DNA of 34,462 nucleotides, taken from positions 1 to 34,462 of the forward strand of contig NZ_JAEPMO010000030.1 in assembly GCF_017643905.1 (NCBI RefSeq), read 5' to 3'. Shown here piece after piece: positions 24,001-33,214 of this stretch. The notes beneath the pieces were generated by a model. The model made no database searches. It worked only from the letters and a program-made list of their open reading frames with translations, and was not told the origin of the DNA. Position 1 is the stretch's first letter. Each line of letters begins with the position of its first letter. The stretch comes from Marivita sp. (GTDB lineage Bacteria; Pseudomonadota; Alphaproteobacteria; Rhodobacterales; Rhodobacteraceae). A program made the position numbers and the translations under genes.

Positions 24001-25722
24001 ATGACAGCAGAGGCGCGTCCCTGGACGGCTTTTTATGGTCCGAAGGTTCGCAAGGACATCGAGACGGCATCGTATCGCACTCTGGCGGATTTGATCCGGT
24101 CGGTGTCGAGCACATTTGGCGACGCACCAGCGTTCACGACCTGTTTGCCAAACGGCATGAACGGCACGTTGAGCTTTCGCCAAGTGGACGAGATGTCCGA
24201 TGCCTTTGCGGTCTATCTGCGCGAGGTCGCAGGCTTGAACCAAGGCGATCGCGTCGCGCTTCAGATGCCGAACTGTCTGTCTTTCCCGGTCGCGGCCTTC
24301 GGCATTCTGAAGGCGGGGTGCATCCTTGTGAACGTCAACCCGCTCTATACCGCCGAAGAGATGGCAAAACAGTTCACCGATGCCGAACCACATGCACTGG
24401 TGATCGTGGATATGTTCGCCGACAAGATCCCGGCGGCGACCCAAGGCCATCCGATCCCCAACATCATCGTCACGCGGGTTGCTGAATTCTTGCCATCCCT
24501 GCCGCGCGGGATTGTCGGTTTGGTGCAAAAACACTGGGACAAGTCGGTCAAGCCTGTCGAGGTTGCCTATATTCGCCTTCCGGACGCTTTGGGCGCTGGG
24601 CGTGATCACATGCAGCGCGAACGCATTGCGCCCGACGTCTATTCCCAGACCGTGGATGCGCATGACGTCGCCTGCCTACAATATACCGGCGGGACAACCG
24701 GCGTCGCCAAGGGCGCGATGCTGACCCATGCCAACCTCATCATGAACATGGAACAGACGATGGAGATGCTGGAGGGCGTCGAGAAGGGCAAGGAAATCGC
24801 CCTGACCGCGTTGCCACTCTACCACATCTTCGCCTTTACCGTGAACATGCTGGCCTTCTACTGGCTTGGCGCGCGCAATATCCTGATCCCCAATCCACGG
24901 CCTCTGTCGAACCTCAAGCGGGCGTTTGAGAATTACAAGATCACGTGGATGAGCGGGGTGAACACATTGTTCAATGGGCTGACCAACGAGATCTGGTTTA
25001 CCGACAGCCCGCCCAAAAATCTCAAATTCTCATCTGCGGGCGGTATGGCATTGCAAGCAGCCGTCGCGCAAAAATGGGAAGGCATCACGGGCAAGTCTGT
25101 TTTGCAGGGGTATGGCCTGACCGAAACTTCGCCAGTGCTGACGTTCAACCCGCTTGGCAAAACGCGGGATGGGTCCATCGGGATTCCTGTGCCCGGAACA
25201 ATGGTCGTTTGTCTGGACGAAGCTGGGAACCCGGTTCCCCAAGGCCAAACCGGAGAGATCGCGGCCAAAGGCCCGCAGATCATGGCCGGGTACTGGAACA
25301 AACCCGAAGAGACCGCGCATGCGCTGCGCGATGGGTGGTTCCTAAGCGGAGATATCGGTGTCATGGACCCGGATGGCTATTTCCGCATTGTCGACCGAAA
25401 GAAGGACATGGTCGTTGTGTCGGGCTTCAACGTGTATCCGAACGAGGTCGAAGACTGCCTCGCGCAACACCCCGGTATCTTGGAGGCGGCGGTCATCGGC
25501 GTGCCCGACGATGGAACAGGTGAGGCGGTCAAAGCCTTTGTCGTCAAACGCGACAACGGCCTGACCGAAGCGGACATCCGTGCTCACTGCAAAGCGCATC
25601 TGACCGCCTACAAGGTGCCCAAGCGGGTCGAATTCCGCGATGAGCTGCCGAAATCGAACGTCGGAAAAATCCTCAGAAAAGACCTGCGCGCCGAAGAACT
25701 GGCCCGCATCGCAGCGGAGTAA
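24001..25722 (+). CDS. Long-chain fatty acid-CoA ligase (FadD-like)
   Basis: The 573-residue adenylate-forming enzyme has the ATP loop YTGGTTGVAKGAM (228-240), YGLTETSP (371-378), SGDIG (449-453), the hinge region IVDRKKDMVVVSGFNVYP (463-480) and the C-terminal catalytic Lys556 in SNVGK. Its length and motifs match FadD-type long- or medium-chain acyl-CoA synthetases. It activates free fatty acids to acyl-CoA for beta-oxidation or lipid synthesis. ATG 24001 follows GGAGGAAG, so the longer frame from 23980 is not used. The SBF-family transporter gene begins 5 bases after the stop and is probably co-transcribed. Confidence 0.92.
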   Translation: MTAEARPWTAFYGPKVRKDIETASYRTLADLIRSVSSTFGDAPAFTTCLPNGMNGTLSFRQVDEMSDAFAVYLREVAGLNQGDRVALQMPNCLSFPVAAFGILKAGCILVNVNPLYTAEEMAKQFTDAEPHALVIVDMFADKIPAATQGHPIPNIIVTRVAEFLPSLPRGIVGLVQKHWDKSVKPVEVAYIRLPDALGAGRDHMQRERIAPDVYSQTVDAHDVACLQYTGGTTGVAKGAMLTHANLIMNMEQTMEMLEGVEKGKEIALTALPLYHIFAFTVNMLAFYWLGARNILIPNPRPLSNLKRAFENYKITWMSGVNTLFNGLTNEIWFTDSPPKNLKFSSAGGMALQAAVAQKWEGITGKSVLQGYGLTETSPVLTFNPLGKTRDGSIGIPVPGTMVVCLDEAGNPVPQGQTGEIAAKGPQIMAGYWNKPEETAHALRDGWFLSGDIGVMDPDGYFRIVDRKKDMVVVSGFNVYPNEVEDCLAQHPGILEAAVIGVPDDGTGEAVKAFVVKRDNGLTEADIRAHCKAHLTAYKVPKRVEFRDELPKSNVGKILRKDLRAEELARIAAE

Positions 25723-25727
25723 CGGGC

Positions 25728-26609
25728 ATGGTTGGAGCCTTCGAACAAGCGCTGCTGGCGCTGATGATCTTCGTCATCATGCTGGGCATGGGCGCGTCCC
25801 TCACACCGCGAGACTTCTATCTGGCTTTGCGGCGCCCCTACGGTCTCGCCATCGGGGTGATCTCTCAATACGGGTTCATGCCGCTGATCGGGTTCCTGCT
25901 AGCGACGTTTCTGGTTGTGCCCGAGACCATCGCGCTGGGCATTCTCATCATGGCCTGTATGCCGGGTGGGACGACCTCGAACATCTTTACCTACTTCTCC
26001 AAGGGCAATTTGGCGCTGTCGGTTCTGATGACGGTGACATCGACTGTCACCGGTGTCGTGCTGATCCCGCTGGTGCTGGTGCTCTATGCGTCCGCGCTTG
26101 ATCTCGAGATTCCGCGAGAGAACATCATCGTTACGCTGGTTCTGCTGCTTGTTCCGGTGGCCATTGGAATGGTTCTGCGAAAGCTGAGCGCCAATGTGGG
26201 AGCGGTGACAGAGTTCTTTGGCTCTGCGCTGGCACTGTTCTTTATCGTCTTCCTGATGGTCAGCTGGATACCGCGAAACTGGCAGTTCCTGCTGGAAACC
26301 ACGCCTGCCACCTATTTCGCATCTATTGGTCTGGGTTTGTTTGGAATCACAATCGGCTATCTGTTTGCCCGCGCCTTGCGTCTGCATCCCCGCAATGCGC
26401 GGACCGTGGCGCTTGAGACGGGCATCCAGAACGGACCACTGGCGATAGCGATCATCGTATTCACCTTTCAGGGGTCCGAGGCGCAGGCGGTCATGGCGGT
26501 GCCCGTGCTCTATTCGCTGTTCATCGTGATCGTATCGACGTGCGTGACCTTGGTGTTCCGACGCGCCAACACGGCGGCAGAGCAGAAAATCCCGGACAGC
26601 CTGCTCTGA
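25728..26609 (+). CDS. Bile acid:sodium symporter (SBF) family transporter
   Basis: The 293-residue protein is almost entirely membrane-embedded, with about nine to ten helices. The crossover motifs MPGGTTSNIFTYFSKGN (about 80-96) and ALETGIQNGPLA (about 227-238) are characteristic of the SBF/ASBT fold and line the sodium and substrate sites. The substrate is unknown; steroid-like acids or other organic anions are typical of the family. The 5-base gap to the acyl-CoA ligase suggests that imported acids may be CoA-activated by the neighbouring enzyme (inference). Confidence 0.9.
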   Translation: MVGAFEQALLALMIFVIMLGMGASLTPRDFYLALRRPYGLAIGVISQYGFMPLIGFLLATFLVVPETIALGILIMACMPGGTTSNIFTYFSKGNLALSVLMTVTSTVTGVVLIPLVLVLYASALDLEIPRENIIVTLVLLLVPVAIGMVLRKLSANVGAVTEFFGSALALFFIVFLMVSWIPRNWQFLLETTPATYFASIGLGLFGITIGYLFARALRLHPRNARTVALETGIQNGPLAIAIIVFTFQGSEAQAVMAVPVLYSLFIVIVSTCVTLVFRRANTAAEQKIPDSLL

Positions 26610-26614
26610 AACAG

Positions 26615-26643
26615 TTGCATTGCCCTCGAACCCCGCCTATACG
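26615..26643 (+). promoter_or_regulatory. Promoter candidate for rpmI-rplT
   Basis: TTGCAT (26615-26620) and TATACG (26638-26643) are separated by 17 bases, upstream of a leader of about 70 bases before rpmI. The match is partial (3/6 and 4/6). The promoter lies just after the stop of the transporter gene. Confidence 0.35.
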
Positions 26644-26719
26644 GCGCGCTCTACCCGCGGGACCGGTCGAATTGGCATACCGAGTCGCGCGTTCACCGAT
26701 CTGAAGACAGGAGACGGAA

Positions 26720-26920
26720 ATGCCGAAGATGAAGACAAAGTCGAGCTGCAAAAAGCGGTTCAAGGTGACGGCCACGGGCCGCATCAAGGCAGGTCAGGCT
26801 GGCAAACGCCACGGCATGATCAAGCGCCACAAGAAGTTCATCCGCGACGCGCGCGGAACCACCACGCTGTCGAAGGCTGATGAACAGATCATCAAGCCGA
26901 TGATGCCCTACGCGCGCTAA
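26720..26920 (+). CDS. rpmI: 50S ribosomal protein L35
   Basis: The 66-residue basic protein matches bL35 throughout: [20 protein letters not shown] at the start, and the [18 protein letters not shown] core that lies in the large subunit. It starts 12 bases before rplT and the two form the usual rpmI-rplT pair. infC, which often precedes them in other bacteria, is not here. AGGAG precedes the ATG. Confidence 0.97.
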   Translation: MPKMKTKSSCKKRFKVTATGRIKAGQAGKRHGMIKRHKKFIRDARGTTTLSKADEQIIKPMMPYAR

Positions 26921-26932
26921 GGAGGAATTGAC

Positions 26933-27298
26933 ATGTCCCGAGTAAAAGGCGGAACCACCACACACGCCCGTCACAAGAAGGTCATCAAGGCCGCCAAAGG
27001 TTACTATGGCCGCCGCAAGAACACCTTCAAGGTTGCACGTCAGGCCGTCGACAAGGCGAACCAGTACGCCACACGCGACCGCAAGAACCGCAAGCGCAAC
27101 TTCCGCGCACTGTGGATCCAGCGGATCAACGCGGCTGTGCGTCTGCATGACGAAGCGCTGACATATTCCCGCTTCATCAACGGCCTGAACCTGGCCGGCA
27201 TTGAAGTGGACCGCAAAGTGCTGGCCGATCTGGCCGTGCACGAGCCCGAAGCCTTCGGCGCGATCGTCGAACAGGCCAAAGGCGCACTGGCCGCGTAA
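26933..27298 (+). CDS. rplT: 50S ribosomal protein L20
   Basis: The 121-residue protein matches bL20: the N-terminal extended basic tail [17 protein letters not shown], the [19 protein letters not shown] helix and the C-terminal globular domain [11 protein letters not shown]. It is essential for early large-subunit assembly. AAGGAGG precedes the ATG and a strong terminator follows, closing the rpmI-rplT operon. Confidence 0.98.
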   Translation: MSRVKGGTTTHARHKKVIKAAKGYYGRRKNTFKVARQAVDKANQYATRDRKNRKRNFRALWIQRINAAVRLHDEALTYSRFINGLNLAGIEVDRKVLADLAVHEPEAFGAIVEQAKGALAA

Positions 27299-27321
27299 GC
27301 GACCCAGAGTTCTGAATAAAG

Positions 27322-27351
27322 AAAGCCCCGCTGGTTCAGCGGGGCTTTTTT
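27322..27351 (+). terminator. Rho-independent terminator of rpmI-rplT
   Basis: A 12-bp stem AAAGCCCCGCTG / CAGCGGGGCTTT (27322-27333 and 27337-27348) with a GTT loop is followed by a run of Ts to 27351. It lies 24 bases after the rplT stop. Confidence 0.97.
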
Positions 27352-27470
27352 CGTTTCGGCATCAGACACCCCAATCCGCCGATCCCGCAACACGACCAAA
27401 GTTTCCCTAGCGTCATAGGGTCGCTGTTGGCACTCTCAGATCAGAACAGCAAAAAATCTGGGAGGAATTT

Positions 27471-29270
27471 ATGCTCGACTCGACATTGTCCGACACCACG
27501 CAGGCCTTTCTTGATGAATTCGGGAAGGCGCTGGAAGAAGGCGACATCACGCGCGCCCGCGAGATGTTCGCAGACGATTGCTACTGGCGCGATCTTGTCA
27601 CCTTCACCTGGAATATCAAAACAGTCGAAGGCAAGGATCAGGTCGAGGATATGCTGAAACATCAGCTTGCCGCGACCAAACCGCACAATTGGGCCATCGC
27701 TGAAGGTGAGGTCGTGACCGAAGACGGCGGGATCGTGACCGCCTGGATTACCTTCGAGACAGAGGTCGCCCGAGGGTTTGGTTTGATCCGGCTGCGCGAG
27801 GGCAAAATCTGGACGCTGCTGACAACCATGGTCGAACTTAAGGGCTATGAAGAACCCAAAGGGTTTGACCGTCCGTTGGGGGCCAAGCACGGGGCCGGCA
27901 AGAACCGGACCACTTGGAAGGAAGAACGGGAGGCAGAGGCGAGCGAACTCGGCTACACCTCCCAACCCTATACGCTGATCATCGGCGGCGGGCAGGGCGG
28001 CATCGCTCTTGGCGCACGTTTGCGCCAATTGGGTGTGCCGACGATCATCGTGGAAAAGAACGACCGCCCGGGTGACAGCTGGCGCAAGCGCTACAAGTCG
28101 CTTTGCCTGCATGACCCGGTCTGGTACGACCATCTTCCATACATCAAGTTCCCTGAAAACTGGCCCGTCTTTGCCCCGAAGGACAAGATCGGTGACTGGC
28201 TGGAAATGTACACCAAGGTGATGGAGCTAAATTACTGGACCCGCACCACCGCCAAATCGGCCAACTATGACGAGGCCAAGCAGGAATGGACCGTTGTGGT
28301 CGACCGCGATGGAGAGGAAGTCACCCTGCGGCCCAAGCAACTGGTCATGGCAACGGGTATGTCCGGCAAGGCGCGCATCCCGGATTTGCCGGGAATGGAC
28401 AAGTTCAAGGGCGATATCCACCATTCCTCGCAGCACCCCGGCCCGGATCGCTACAAGGGCAAGAAATGCGTTGTCATCGGGTCGAACAACTCGGCGCATG
28501 ACATCTGCGCGGCCCTTTGGGAGCATGACGCCGACGTGACCATGGTCCAGCGGTCCTCGACCCACATCGTGCGGTCTGACACGCTGATGGAGATCGGTCT
28601 GGGCGACCTCTATTCCGAACGCGCCGTCAATGCGGGAATGACCACCGAAAAGGCCGATCTGATCTTTGCGTCCCTGCCCTATGCCATCCTGCACGAGTTC
28701 CAGATCCCGGCCTATGCCGCGATGAAGGAGCAGGACAAAGAGTTCTACGAAGGGTTGGAAAAAGCGGGCTTCTGGCTTGACTGGGGGGACGACGACTCAG
28801 GTCTCTTCATGAAGTATCTGCGGCGCGGCTCCGGCTATTACATCGACGTGGGTGCGAGCCAGCTGATCATCGACGGAGAGATCAAGCTCAAGCGCGGGCA
28901 GGTGACGGAGATCGTTGAAGACGGGGTCATCCTCGACACCGGCGAAAAGCTTGAAGCGGATCTGATCGTGCTGGCGACCGGCTACAACTCCATGAACGGC
29001 TGGGTGGCTGATCTGATGGGCCAAGAGATGGCTGACAAGGTGGGCAAGGTCTGGGGACTTGGGTCGAACACCACCAAGGACCCCGGCCCTTGGGAAGGTG
29101 AACAGCGCAACATGTGGAAGCCGACGCAGCAGGAAAACCTGTGGTTCCATGGCGGCAACCTGCATCAATCGCGGCACTATTCGCAGTTCCTTGCCTTGCA
29201 GATCAAGGCCCGGATGGAAGGTATCCCGACCCCGGTTTATGCGCTGCAAGAGGTGCATCACACGTCGTAA
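27471..29270 (+). CDS. SnoaL/NTF2-like domain fused to flavin-containing monooxygenase
   Basis: The 599-residue protein has two parts. Residues 1 to about 130 form a SnoaL/NTF2-like alpha-beta barrel domain. From about 165 the protein is a group B flavin monooxygenase with the FAD loop IIGGGQGG (170-177), an FMO-type fingerprint FKGDIHHSSQH (312-322), the NADP loop GSNNSAHD (337-344) and LATGYN near the C-terminal part. Such enzymes use NADPH and oxygen to oxidise N, S or carbonyl groups; YUCCA-like and Baeyer-Villiger-like relatives exist, and the substrate here is unknown. It is too long and too different to be the trimethylamine monooxygenase Tmm. GGGAGGAA precedes the ATG. It appears monocistronic, with a hairpin after the stop. 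Confidence 0.85.
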   Translation: MLDSTLSDTTQAFLDEFGKALEEGDITRAREMFADDCYWRDLVTFTWNIKTVEGKDQVEDMLKHQLAATKPHNWAIAEGEVVTEDGGIVTAWITFETEVARGFGLIRLREGKIWTLLTTMVELKGYEEPKGFDRPLGAKHGAGKNRTTWKEEREAEASELGYTSQPYTLIIGGGQGGIALGARLRQLGVPTIIVEKNDRPGDSWRKRYKSLCLHDPVWYDHLPYIKFPENWPVFAPKDKIGDWLEMYTKVMELNYWTRTTAKSANYDEAKQEWTVVVDRDGEEVTLRPKQLVMATGMSGKARIPDLPGMDKFKGDIHHSSQHPGPDRYKGKKCVVIGSNNSAHDICAALWEHDADVTMVQRSSTHIVRSDTLMEIGLGDLYSERAVNAGMTTEKADLIFASLPYAILHEFQIPAYAAMKEQDKEFYEGLEKAGFWLDWGDDDSGLFMKYLRRGSGYYIDVGASQLIIDGEIKLKRGQVTEIVEDGVILDTGEKLEADLIVLATGYNSMNGWVADLMGQEMADKVGKVWGLGSNTTKDPGPWEGEQRNMWKPTQQENLWFHGGNLHQSRHYSQFLALQIKARMEGIPTPVYALQEVHHTS

Positions 29271-29275
29271 TGTCG

Positions 29276-29309
29276 GCATTGGGGCGGGCCGTTTGGTCCG
29301 CCCCAATGC
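29276..29309 (+). terminator. Terminator-like hairpin after the monooxygenase gene
   Basis: A perfect 12-bp stem GCATTGGGGCGG / CCGCCCCAATGC (29276-29287 and 29298-29309) with a 10-base loop starts 5 bases after the stop. No T-tract follows, so it may act with Rho or as an mRNA-stabilising end. Confidence 0.6.
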
Positions 29310-29367
29310 ACGGAGTCGTGACAGCGGCGTTCTGGACTCGCGGTCTTAGGGCGTTACACCCAAACGC

Positions 29368-30345
29368 ATGATGCACCGACGTACATTCCTGACAACGACA
29401 GCCGCCGCATTATGCGCGCCATTCCTTGCGCGGGCGCAGACCGACGACCTGCGCAGCGCGATTGATGCTTTGCCGCAGTTGCATTCCATTCAGGTCAGCA
29501 AGGGCGACGAAACTGTAATCGCCGAGGCGCCTCGCGGACCCGGTCTTGATCGGCTTGCTAACATCAAATCCTGCTCCAAGAGCATTGTTGCGCTCTTGCT
29601 GGGAGCTGCCATCGACCGGGGCGAGGTGGCTTCGGTGCAAGCACCGCTCTCCGAAGTCGCGCCCAATATCCTGCCTTCCAATGCCACTCCGGGGGCGGCG
29701 GACATCACTCTCGAAGACCTTGTCACCTTGCGCGCAGGGTTGGAACGCACGTCGGGTCAGAACTACGGCGCATGGGTGAATTCCCGCAACTGGCTGGCAG
29801 ATGCGCTGTCGCGGCCAATGGTGGCCGAACCCGGTGGACAGATGCTCTATTCGACCGGATCGACCCATATTCTGGGCGCGGCCCTGACCGAGGCCACGGG
29901 GCAAAGCCTGCTTGCGCAGGCACGTGAGCGGATTGGACGGTCCTTGGGTATCGAAATCCCGCCTTGGACCCGCGATCCGCAGGGCTACTACATGGGCGGC
30001 AATGAAATGGCATTGCGCCCGACGGCGATGCTCAAGATCGCCAAGCTGATGCGCGATGATGGTCAATTTGAAGGGGAGCAAGTGATCCCGCAAAGCTGGG
30101 TCGCGGCCTCGACCATCCCCTATGCGCGGTCGCCGTGGTCGGGCCTTTCGTACGGCTACGGCTGGTTCCTGTCTCCGTCGGGTTACACGCTGGCGCGCGG
30201 CTATGGCGGCCAGATCATCGCATCACACAAAGCCCGCAATCTTGCCGTGGCGATCACGTCCGATCCGAACCAACCCGCCCGATCCGGCGGCTATTTCGGC
30301 GATCTGATGCGACTGTTGGATGGACCCGTTTTGGCATTGGCCTGA
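29368..30345 (+). CDS. Exported serine hydrolase (beta-lactamase/class C family)
   Basis: The 325-residue protein begins with a twin-arginine-like signal (HRRTFLTTTAAALCAPFLARA, about 3-23 overall), followed by a serine beta-lactamase/penicillin-binding fold. The nucleophile motif SxxK is Ser68-Cys-Ser-Lys71, and YSTGSTHILG supplies the tyrosine of the second motif. This subgroup (often annotated as 6-aminohexanoate-dimer hydrolase or esterase-like) cleaves esters or amides; a role in beta-lactam resistance is not implied. No clear ribosome binding site precedes the ATG at 29368; the second ATG at 29371 is equally possible. Confidence 0.85.
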   Translation: MMHRRTFLTTTAAALCAPFLARAQTDDLRSAIDALPQLHSIQVSKGDETVIAEAPRGPGLDRLANIKSCSKSIVALLLGAAIDRGEVASVQAPLSEVAPNILPSNATPGAADITLEDLVTLRAGLERTSGQNYGAWVNSRNWLADALSRPMVAEPGGQMLYSTGSTHILGAALTEATGQSLLAQARERIGRSLGIEIPPWTRDPQGYYMGGNEMALRPTAMLKIAKLMRDDGQFEGEQVIPQSWVAASTIPYARSPWSGLSYGYGWFLSPSGYTLARGYGGQIIASHKARNLAVAITSDPNQPARSGGYFGDLMRLLDGPVLALA

Positions 30346-30366
30346 CACGAACCTCCCTTGCCTTCG

Positions 30367-30407
30367 TCCGCACGCTCCGCAAGATGCATGAACCCTAACC
30401 GTGCGGA
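30367..30407 (+). repeat. Inverted repeat overlapping the next gene's ribosome binding site
   Basis: TCCGCACG (30367-30374) and CGTGCGGA (30400-30407) are perfect complements. The 3' arm overlaps the GGAGAG ribosome site of the gene starting at 30414, so folding could hide it. Confidence 0.45.
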
Positions 30408-30413
30408 GAGATC

Positions 30414-31898
30414 ATGCCCACAGCGCCCCTTTGGCTGCTTGTTGCCCTGCAAGCCACCGTTTCCGCTGCGTCGATGGTGGTGGAGATCGTCGCAGGGCGC
30501 ATGCTGGCGCCCTATGTTGGTATGTCGCTTTATTCATGGACCTCAGTGATCGCCGTGGTCTTGGCGGGGTTTTCCGCAGGGCATTGGTGGGGCGGGCGTC
30601 TGGCAGATCGCCCCGGCATCAACCCGATGGTGGCGACCGCTTGGGCGCTGGTCGCGGCAGCAGTCACCACGGCACTGGCGGGTGTCGCCTTGCGGGCGTC
30701 GGCAGAGACTGTGCTAAGCGCTTTTCCACAACCCGTCTGGGGCATCACGGGGCTGACACTGGCCGCGTTTTTTCTGCCATCGCTGTTTGCGGGCATCCCG
30801 GCGCCCTTGCTGACGCAGGTGTCGCTGTCCGGCCCGTCGCGGCAGGGGCAGGCGCTGGGCGCGATGTTCGCTTCCGGTGCCATTGGGGCCATCGTGGGTA
30901 CGCTGCTGGCGGGGTTCGTGTTCATATCGTGGCTAGGCAGTCTTTGGACTTTGACCACCGTAACACTGGTCTACACGGCAGGTGCGGCGCTGTGCTTTGT
31001 GCTGGGCAGTGGGTTGCGGGTGGTACAGGGTGCGAGCCTTGTCGCATTGGCGGCACTTGCGCTGTCCTCGGGCCTCTCAAAAGGGCCATGCACGCTGGAA
31101 AGCCGCTATTTCTGCCTGCAATCGGTCGACGTGTCAGCCGATGCTTCTCATCCGACCCGCGCCATGGTCATCGACCATTTGGTGCACGGTATATCCGCTC
31201 AGGATGCACCGGATGTGATGTTCACCGATCACGCTGCCATGCTGGACGCCTTGACCCGACTTCGTGCGCCATCTGCCGACCCCGCGACGTACCATATTGG
31301 CGGGGGCAACTATGCGTTGCCCCGCGCCTTTGCACATCGCGGCTTTACCCAGACAACGGTGGCCGAGATCGATCCGGCGGTGACCGCCCTCGCGCAGCGG
31401 GACTTCTGGTTCGATCCCACGGGTATCCGCGTCCTGCATATGGATGCGCGACGGGCGCTGCTGATAGAGGATCAACGCTATGACGTGGTCATTGGGGATG
31501 CGTTCACCGACACAGCCGTGCCGCAACATCTGGTCACCGCCGAGTTCTTTGCGCTGATCCGCGACCGGCTCACACCCGATGGCACCTATCTGATGAACGT
31601 GATCGACTATTCGGACCGGATGCAGGCGGTCGGCAGTCTGGTCGCAACGCTGCGCGGGGTATTTCCGGTGGTCGAAGTCTGGGCCGAAGCGCGGCGACCT
31701 GCGCCCGGAGAGCGCGTTGTGATGGTGATTGCCGCAGGCGTGTCGGAAACTCCGACAAACAGCTTTTCGGTGCCCGCGCCTGAACAAACCACCTTTGCCG
31801 CGCTTGGTCCCGGATTTGTGGACCAGCTTGCTGCGGCAGGCGTCTACCTGACCGACGACTACGCGCCGATAGATCGCTTGGTCGGGCCGCGCGATTAA
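30414..31898 (+). CDS. Membrane protein fused to spermidine-synthase-like domain
   Basis: The 494-residue protein has about seven membrane helices in its N-terminal half (residues 1 to about 225), followed by a Rossmann methyltransferase-like domain of the spermidine synthase superfamily with IGGGNYALPRAF (about 295-306), VAEIDP and VVIGDAFTD. Such fused MFS/spermidine synthase proteins are widespread; it is not established that they make polyamines, and the classical synthase substrate loop residues are only partly recognisable. No polyamine genes lie nearby. GGAGAG precedes the start. It converges with ald, and an 11-bp repeat at the CDS end (31876-31914) may help end transcription. Confidence 0.85.
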   Translation: MPTAPLWLLVALQATVSAASMVVEIVAGRMLAPYVGMSLYSWTSVIAVVLAGFSAGHWWGGRLADRPGINPMVATAWALVAAAVTTALAGVALRASAETVLSAFPQPVWGITGLTLAAFFLPSLFAGIPAPLLTQVSLSGPSRQGQALGAMFASGAIGAIVGTLLAGFVFISWLGSLWTLTTVTLVYTAGAALCFVLGSGLRVVQGASLVALAALALSSGLSKGPCTLESRYFCLQSVDVSADASHPTRAMVIDHLVHGISAQDAPDVMFTDHAAMLDALTRLRAPSADPATYHIGGGNYALPRAFAHRGFTQTTVAEIDPAVTALAQRDFWFDPTGIRVLHMDARRALLIEDQRYDVVIGDAFTDTAVPQHLVTAEFFALIRDRLTPDGTYLMNVIDYSDRMQAVGSLVATLRGVFPVVEVWAEARRPAPGERVVMVIAAGVSETPTNSFSVPAPEQTTFAALGPGFVDQLAAAGVYLTDDYAPIDRLVGPRD

Positions 31899-31946
31899 CA
31901 CAACCCGACCAAGCCCATGCCAGCGCCCTCGCCGGAGTGGCGCTGG
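31876..31946. terminator. Two hairpins between convergent genes
   Basis: GCTTGGTCGGG/CCCGACCAAGC (31876-31886 and 31904-31914) spans the end of the spermidine-synthase-like gene. CCAGCGCC/GGCGCTGG (31920-31927 and 31939-31946) follows 10 bases before the end of ald. Neither has a clean T-run, so they are probable but not certain transcript ends. Confidence 0.55.
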
Positions 31947-31955
31947 ATGATCGTT

Positions 31956-33077
31956 TTATGCCGCCTTGAGCAGCTTGTGAGGCTCGGTCACGTCAAGGCC
32001 AAGCGCCTGACCAACCGCACCATAGGTGAGCTGACCTGCATGCACGTTCAGACCTGCCAGAAGGTGCGGATCGTCGGTACAGGCCTGCTGCCAGCCCTTA
32101 TCCGCCAATGCCAGCATGAACGGCATCGTGGCGTTGCCAAGCGCGATGGTCGACGTGCGGGCAACCGCGCCCGGCATGTTGGCCACGCAGTAATGCATGA
32201 TGCCATCGACCTCGTAGATCGGGTTCTCGTGCGTGGTGGCTTTCGAGGTCTCGAAGCATCCGCCCTGGTCGATGGCCACGTCCACAAGCGCGGAACCCGG
32301 CTTCATCAGGCCAAGGTCTGCTCGGCTCACCAGTTTGGGGGCAGCGGCACCGGGGATAAGCACGGCACCCACAACCATGTCGGCGGTCGTGATCATCTCG
32401 GCAATGTTCGCCTGGCTGGCGTAGCGGGTGCGGAAAGTACCTCCGAACACGTCATCGAGATAGCGCATGCGGGGCAGGGAGCGGTCAAACACGGTCACGT
32501 CTGCGCCCATGCCAGCCGCGACGCGGGCCGCATGAGTGCCGACAACGCCGCCACCAATCACGACCACCTGTGCCGGAGTGACGCCGGGCACGCCGCCCAT
32601 CAGTACACCACGGCCGCCATTGGCCTTTTGCAAGGTCCACGCGCCCATCTGCGGCGCAAGCTTACCGGCAACTTCGGACATCGGTGCCAGCAGGGGCAGG
32701 CCGCCATTGCGGTCGGTCACGGTTTCATAGGCGATGGCGGTGCAACCCGACGCGAGCAGGTCTTTGGTCTGTTCGGGGTCCGGTGCAAGGTGCAGATAGG
32801 TGAACAGCAACTGGCCTTCGCGCAGCATCTTGCGCTCGACCGCCTGCGGTTCCTTGACCTTGACGATCATGTCGGCGGTCGCGAACACCTCTTCTGCGGT
32901 GTCGAGGATCTGCGCACCAGCGGCGGTGTAGGCCGCATCGTCAAAGCCTGCGCCGATGCCTGCACCTTTCTGGATCAGAACGGTGTGGCCATGTGCGACG
33001 GCTTCCTGTGCCGCGCTCGGAGTGATGCCGACGCGGAATTCCTGGGGTTTGATTTCGGTTGGGCATCCGATTTTCAT
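31956..33077 (-). CDS. ald: Alanine dehydrogenase
   Basis: The 373-residue protein matches L-alanine dehydrogenase: Lys75 in KVKEPQ and His96 in TYLHLA are the catalytic residues at their canonical positions, and [14 protein letters not shown] (about 171-184) is the NAD loop. It reversibly deaminates L-alanine to pyruvate and ammonia. GGAGGAG precedes the ATG at 33077. It is divergent from an Lrp/AsnC regulator, which most likely controls it, as in the AldR-type arrangement. Confidence 0.96.
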   Translation of the reverse strand: MKIGCPTEIKPQEFRVGITPSAAQEAVAHGHTVLIQKGAGIGAGFDDAAYTAAGAQILDTAEEVFATADMIVKVKEPQAVERKMLREGQLLFTYLHLAPDPEQTKDLLASGCTAIAYETVTDRNGGLPLLAPMSEVAGKLAPQMGAWTLQKANGGRGVLMGGVPGVTPAQVVVIGGGVVGTHAARVAAGMGADVTVFDRSLPRMRYLDDVFGGTFRTRYASQANIAEMITTADMVVGAVLIPGAAAPKLVSRADLGLMKPGSALVDVAIDQGGCFETSKATTHENPIYEVDGIMHYCVANMPGAVARTSTIALGNATMPFMLALADKGWQQACTDDPHLLAGLNVHAGQLTYGAVGQALGLDVTEPHKLLKAA

Positions 33078-33214
33078 GACTGTCTCCTCCGACTCTGTCT
33101 GATGACAGGATGCCCCGGATCCAGCGCAATTTCGTATGGATCTTTGGCGACTGCCAGGCCATCTTGCGAAGACCCTTCGAAGAAAGGGGCAAATTTCGGG
33201 AGGAAACTGGCGCA

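Noticed and set aside
27471-29270. Trimethylamine monooxygenase (Tmm), common in roseobacters
   Set aside because: Tmm is about 450 residues without an NTF2-like domain, and no TMAO demethylase or related genes are adjacent.
29368-30345. Antibiotic-resistance beta-lactamase
   Set aside because: The SCSK nucleophile motif and the overall pattern fit the broad serine hydrolase/esterase group; the YxN and KTG motifs of true class C beta-lactamases are not intact.
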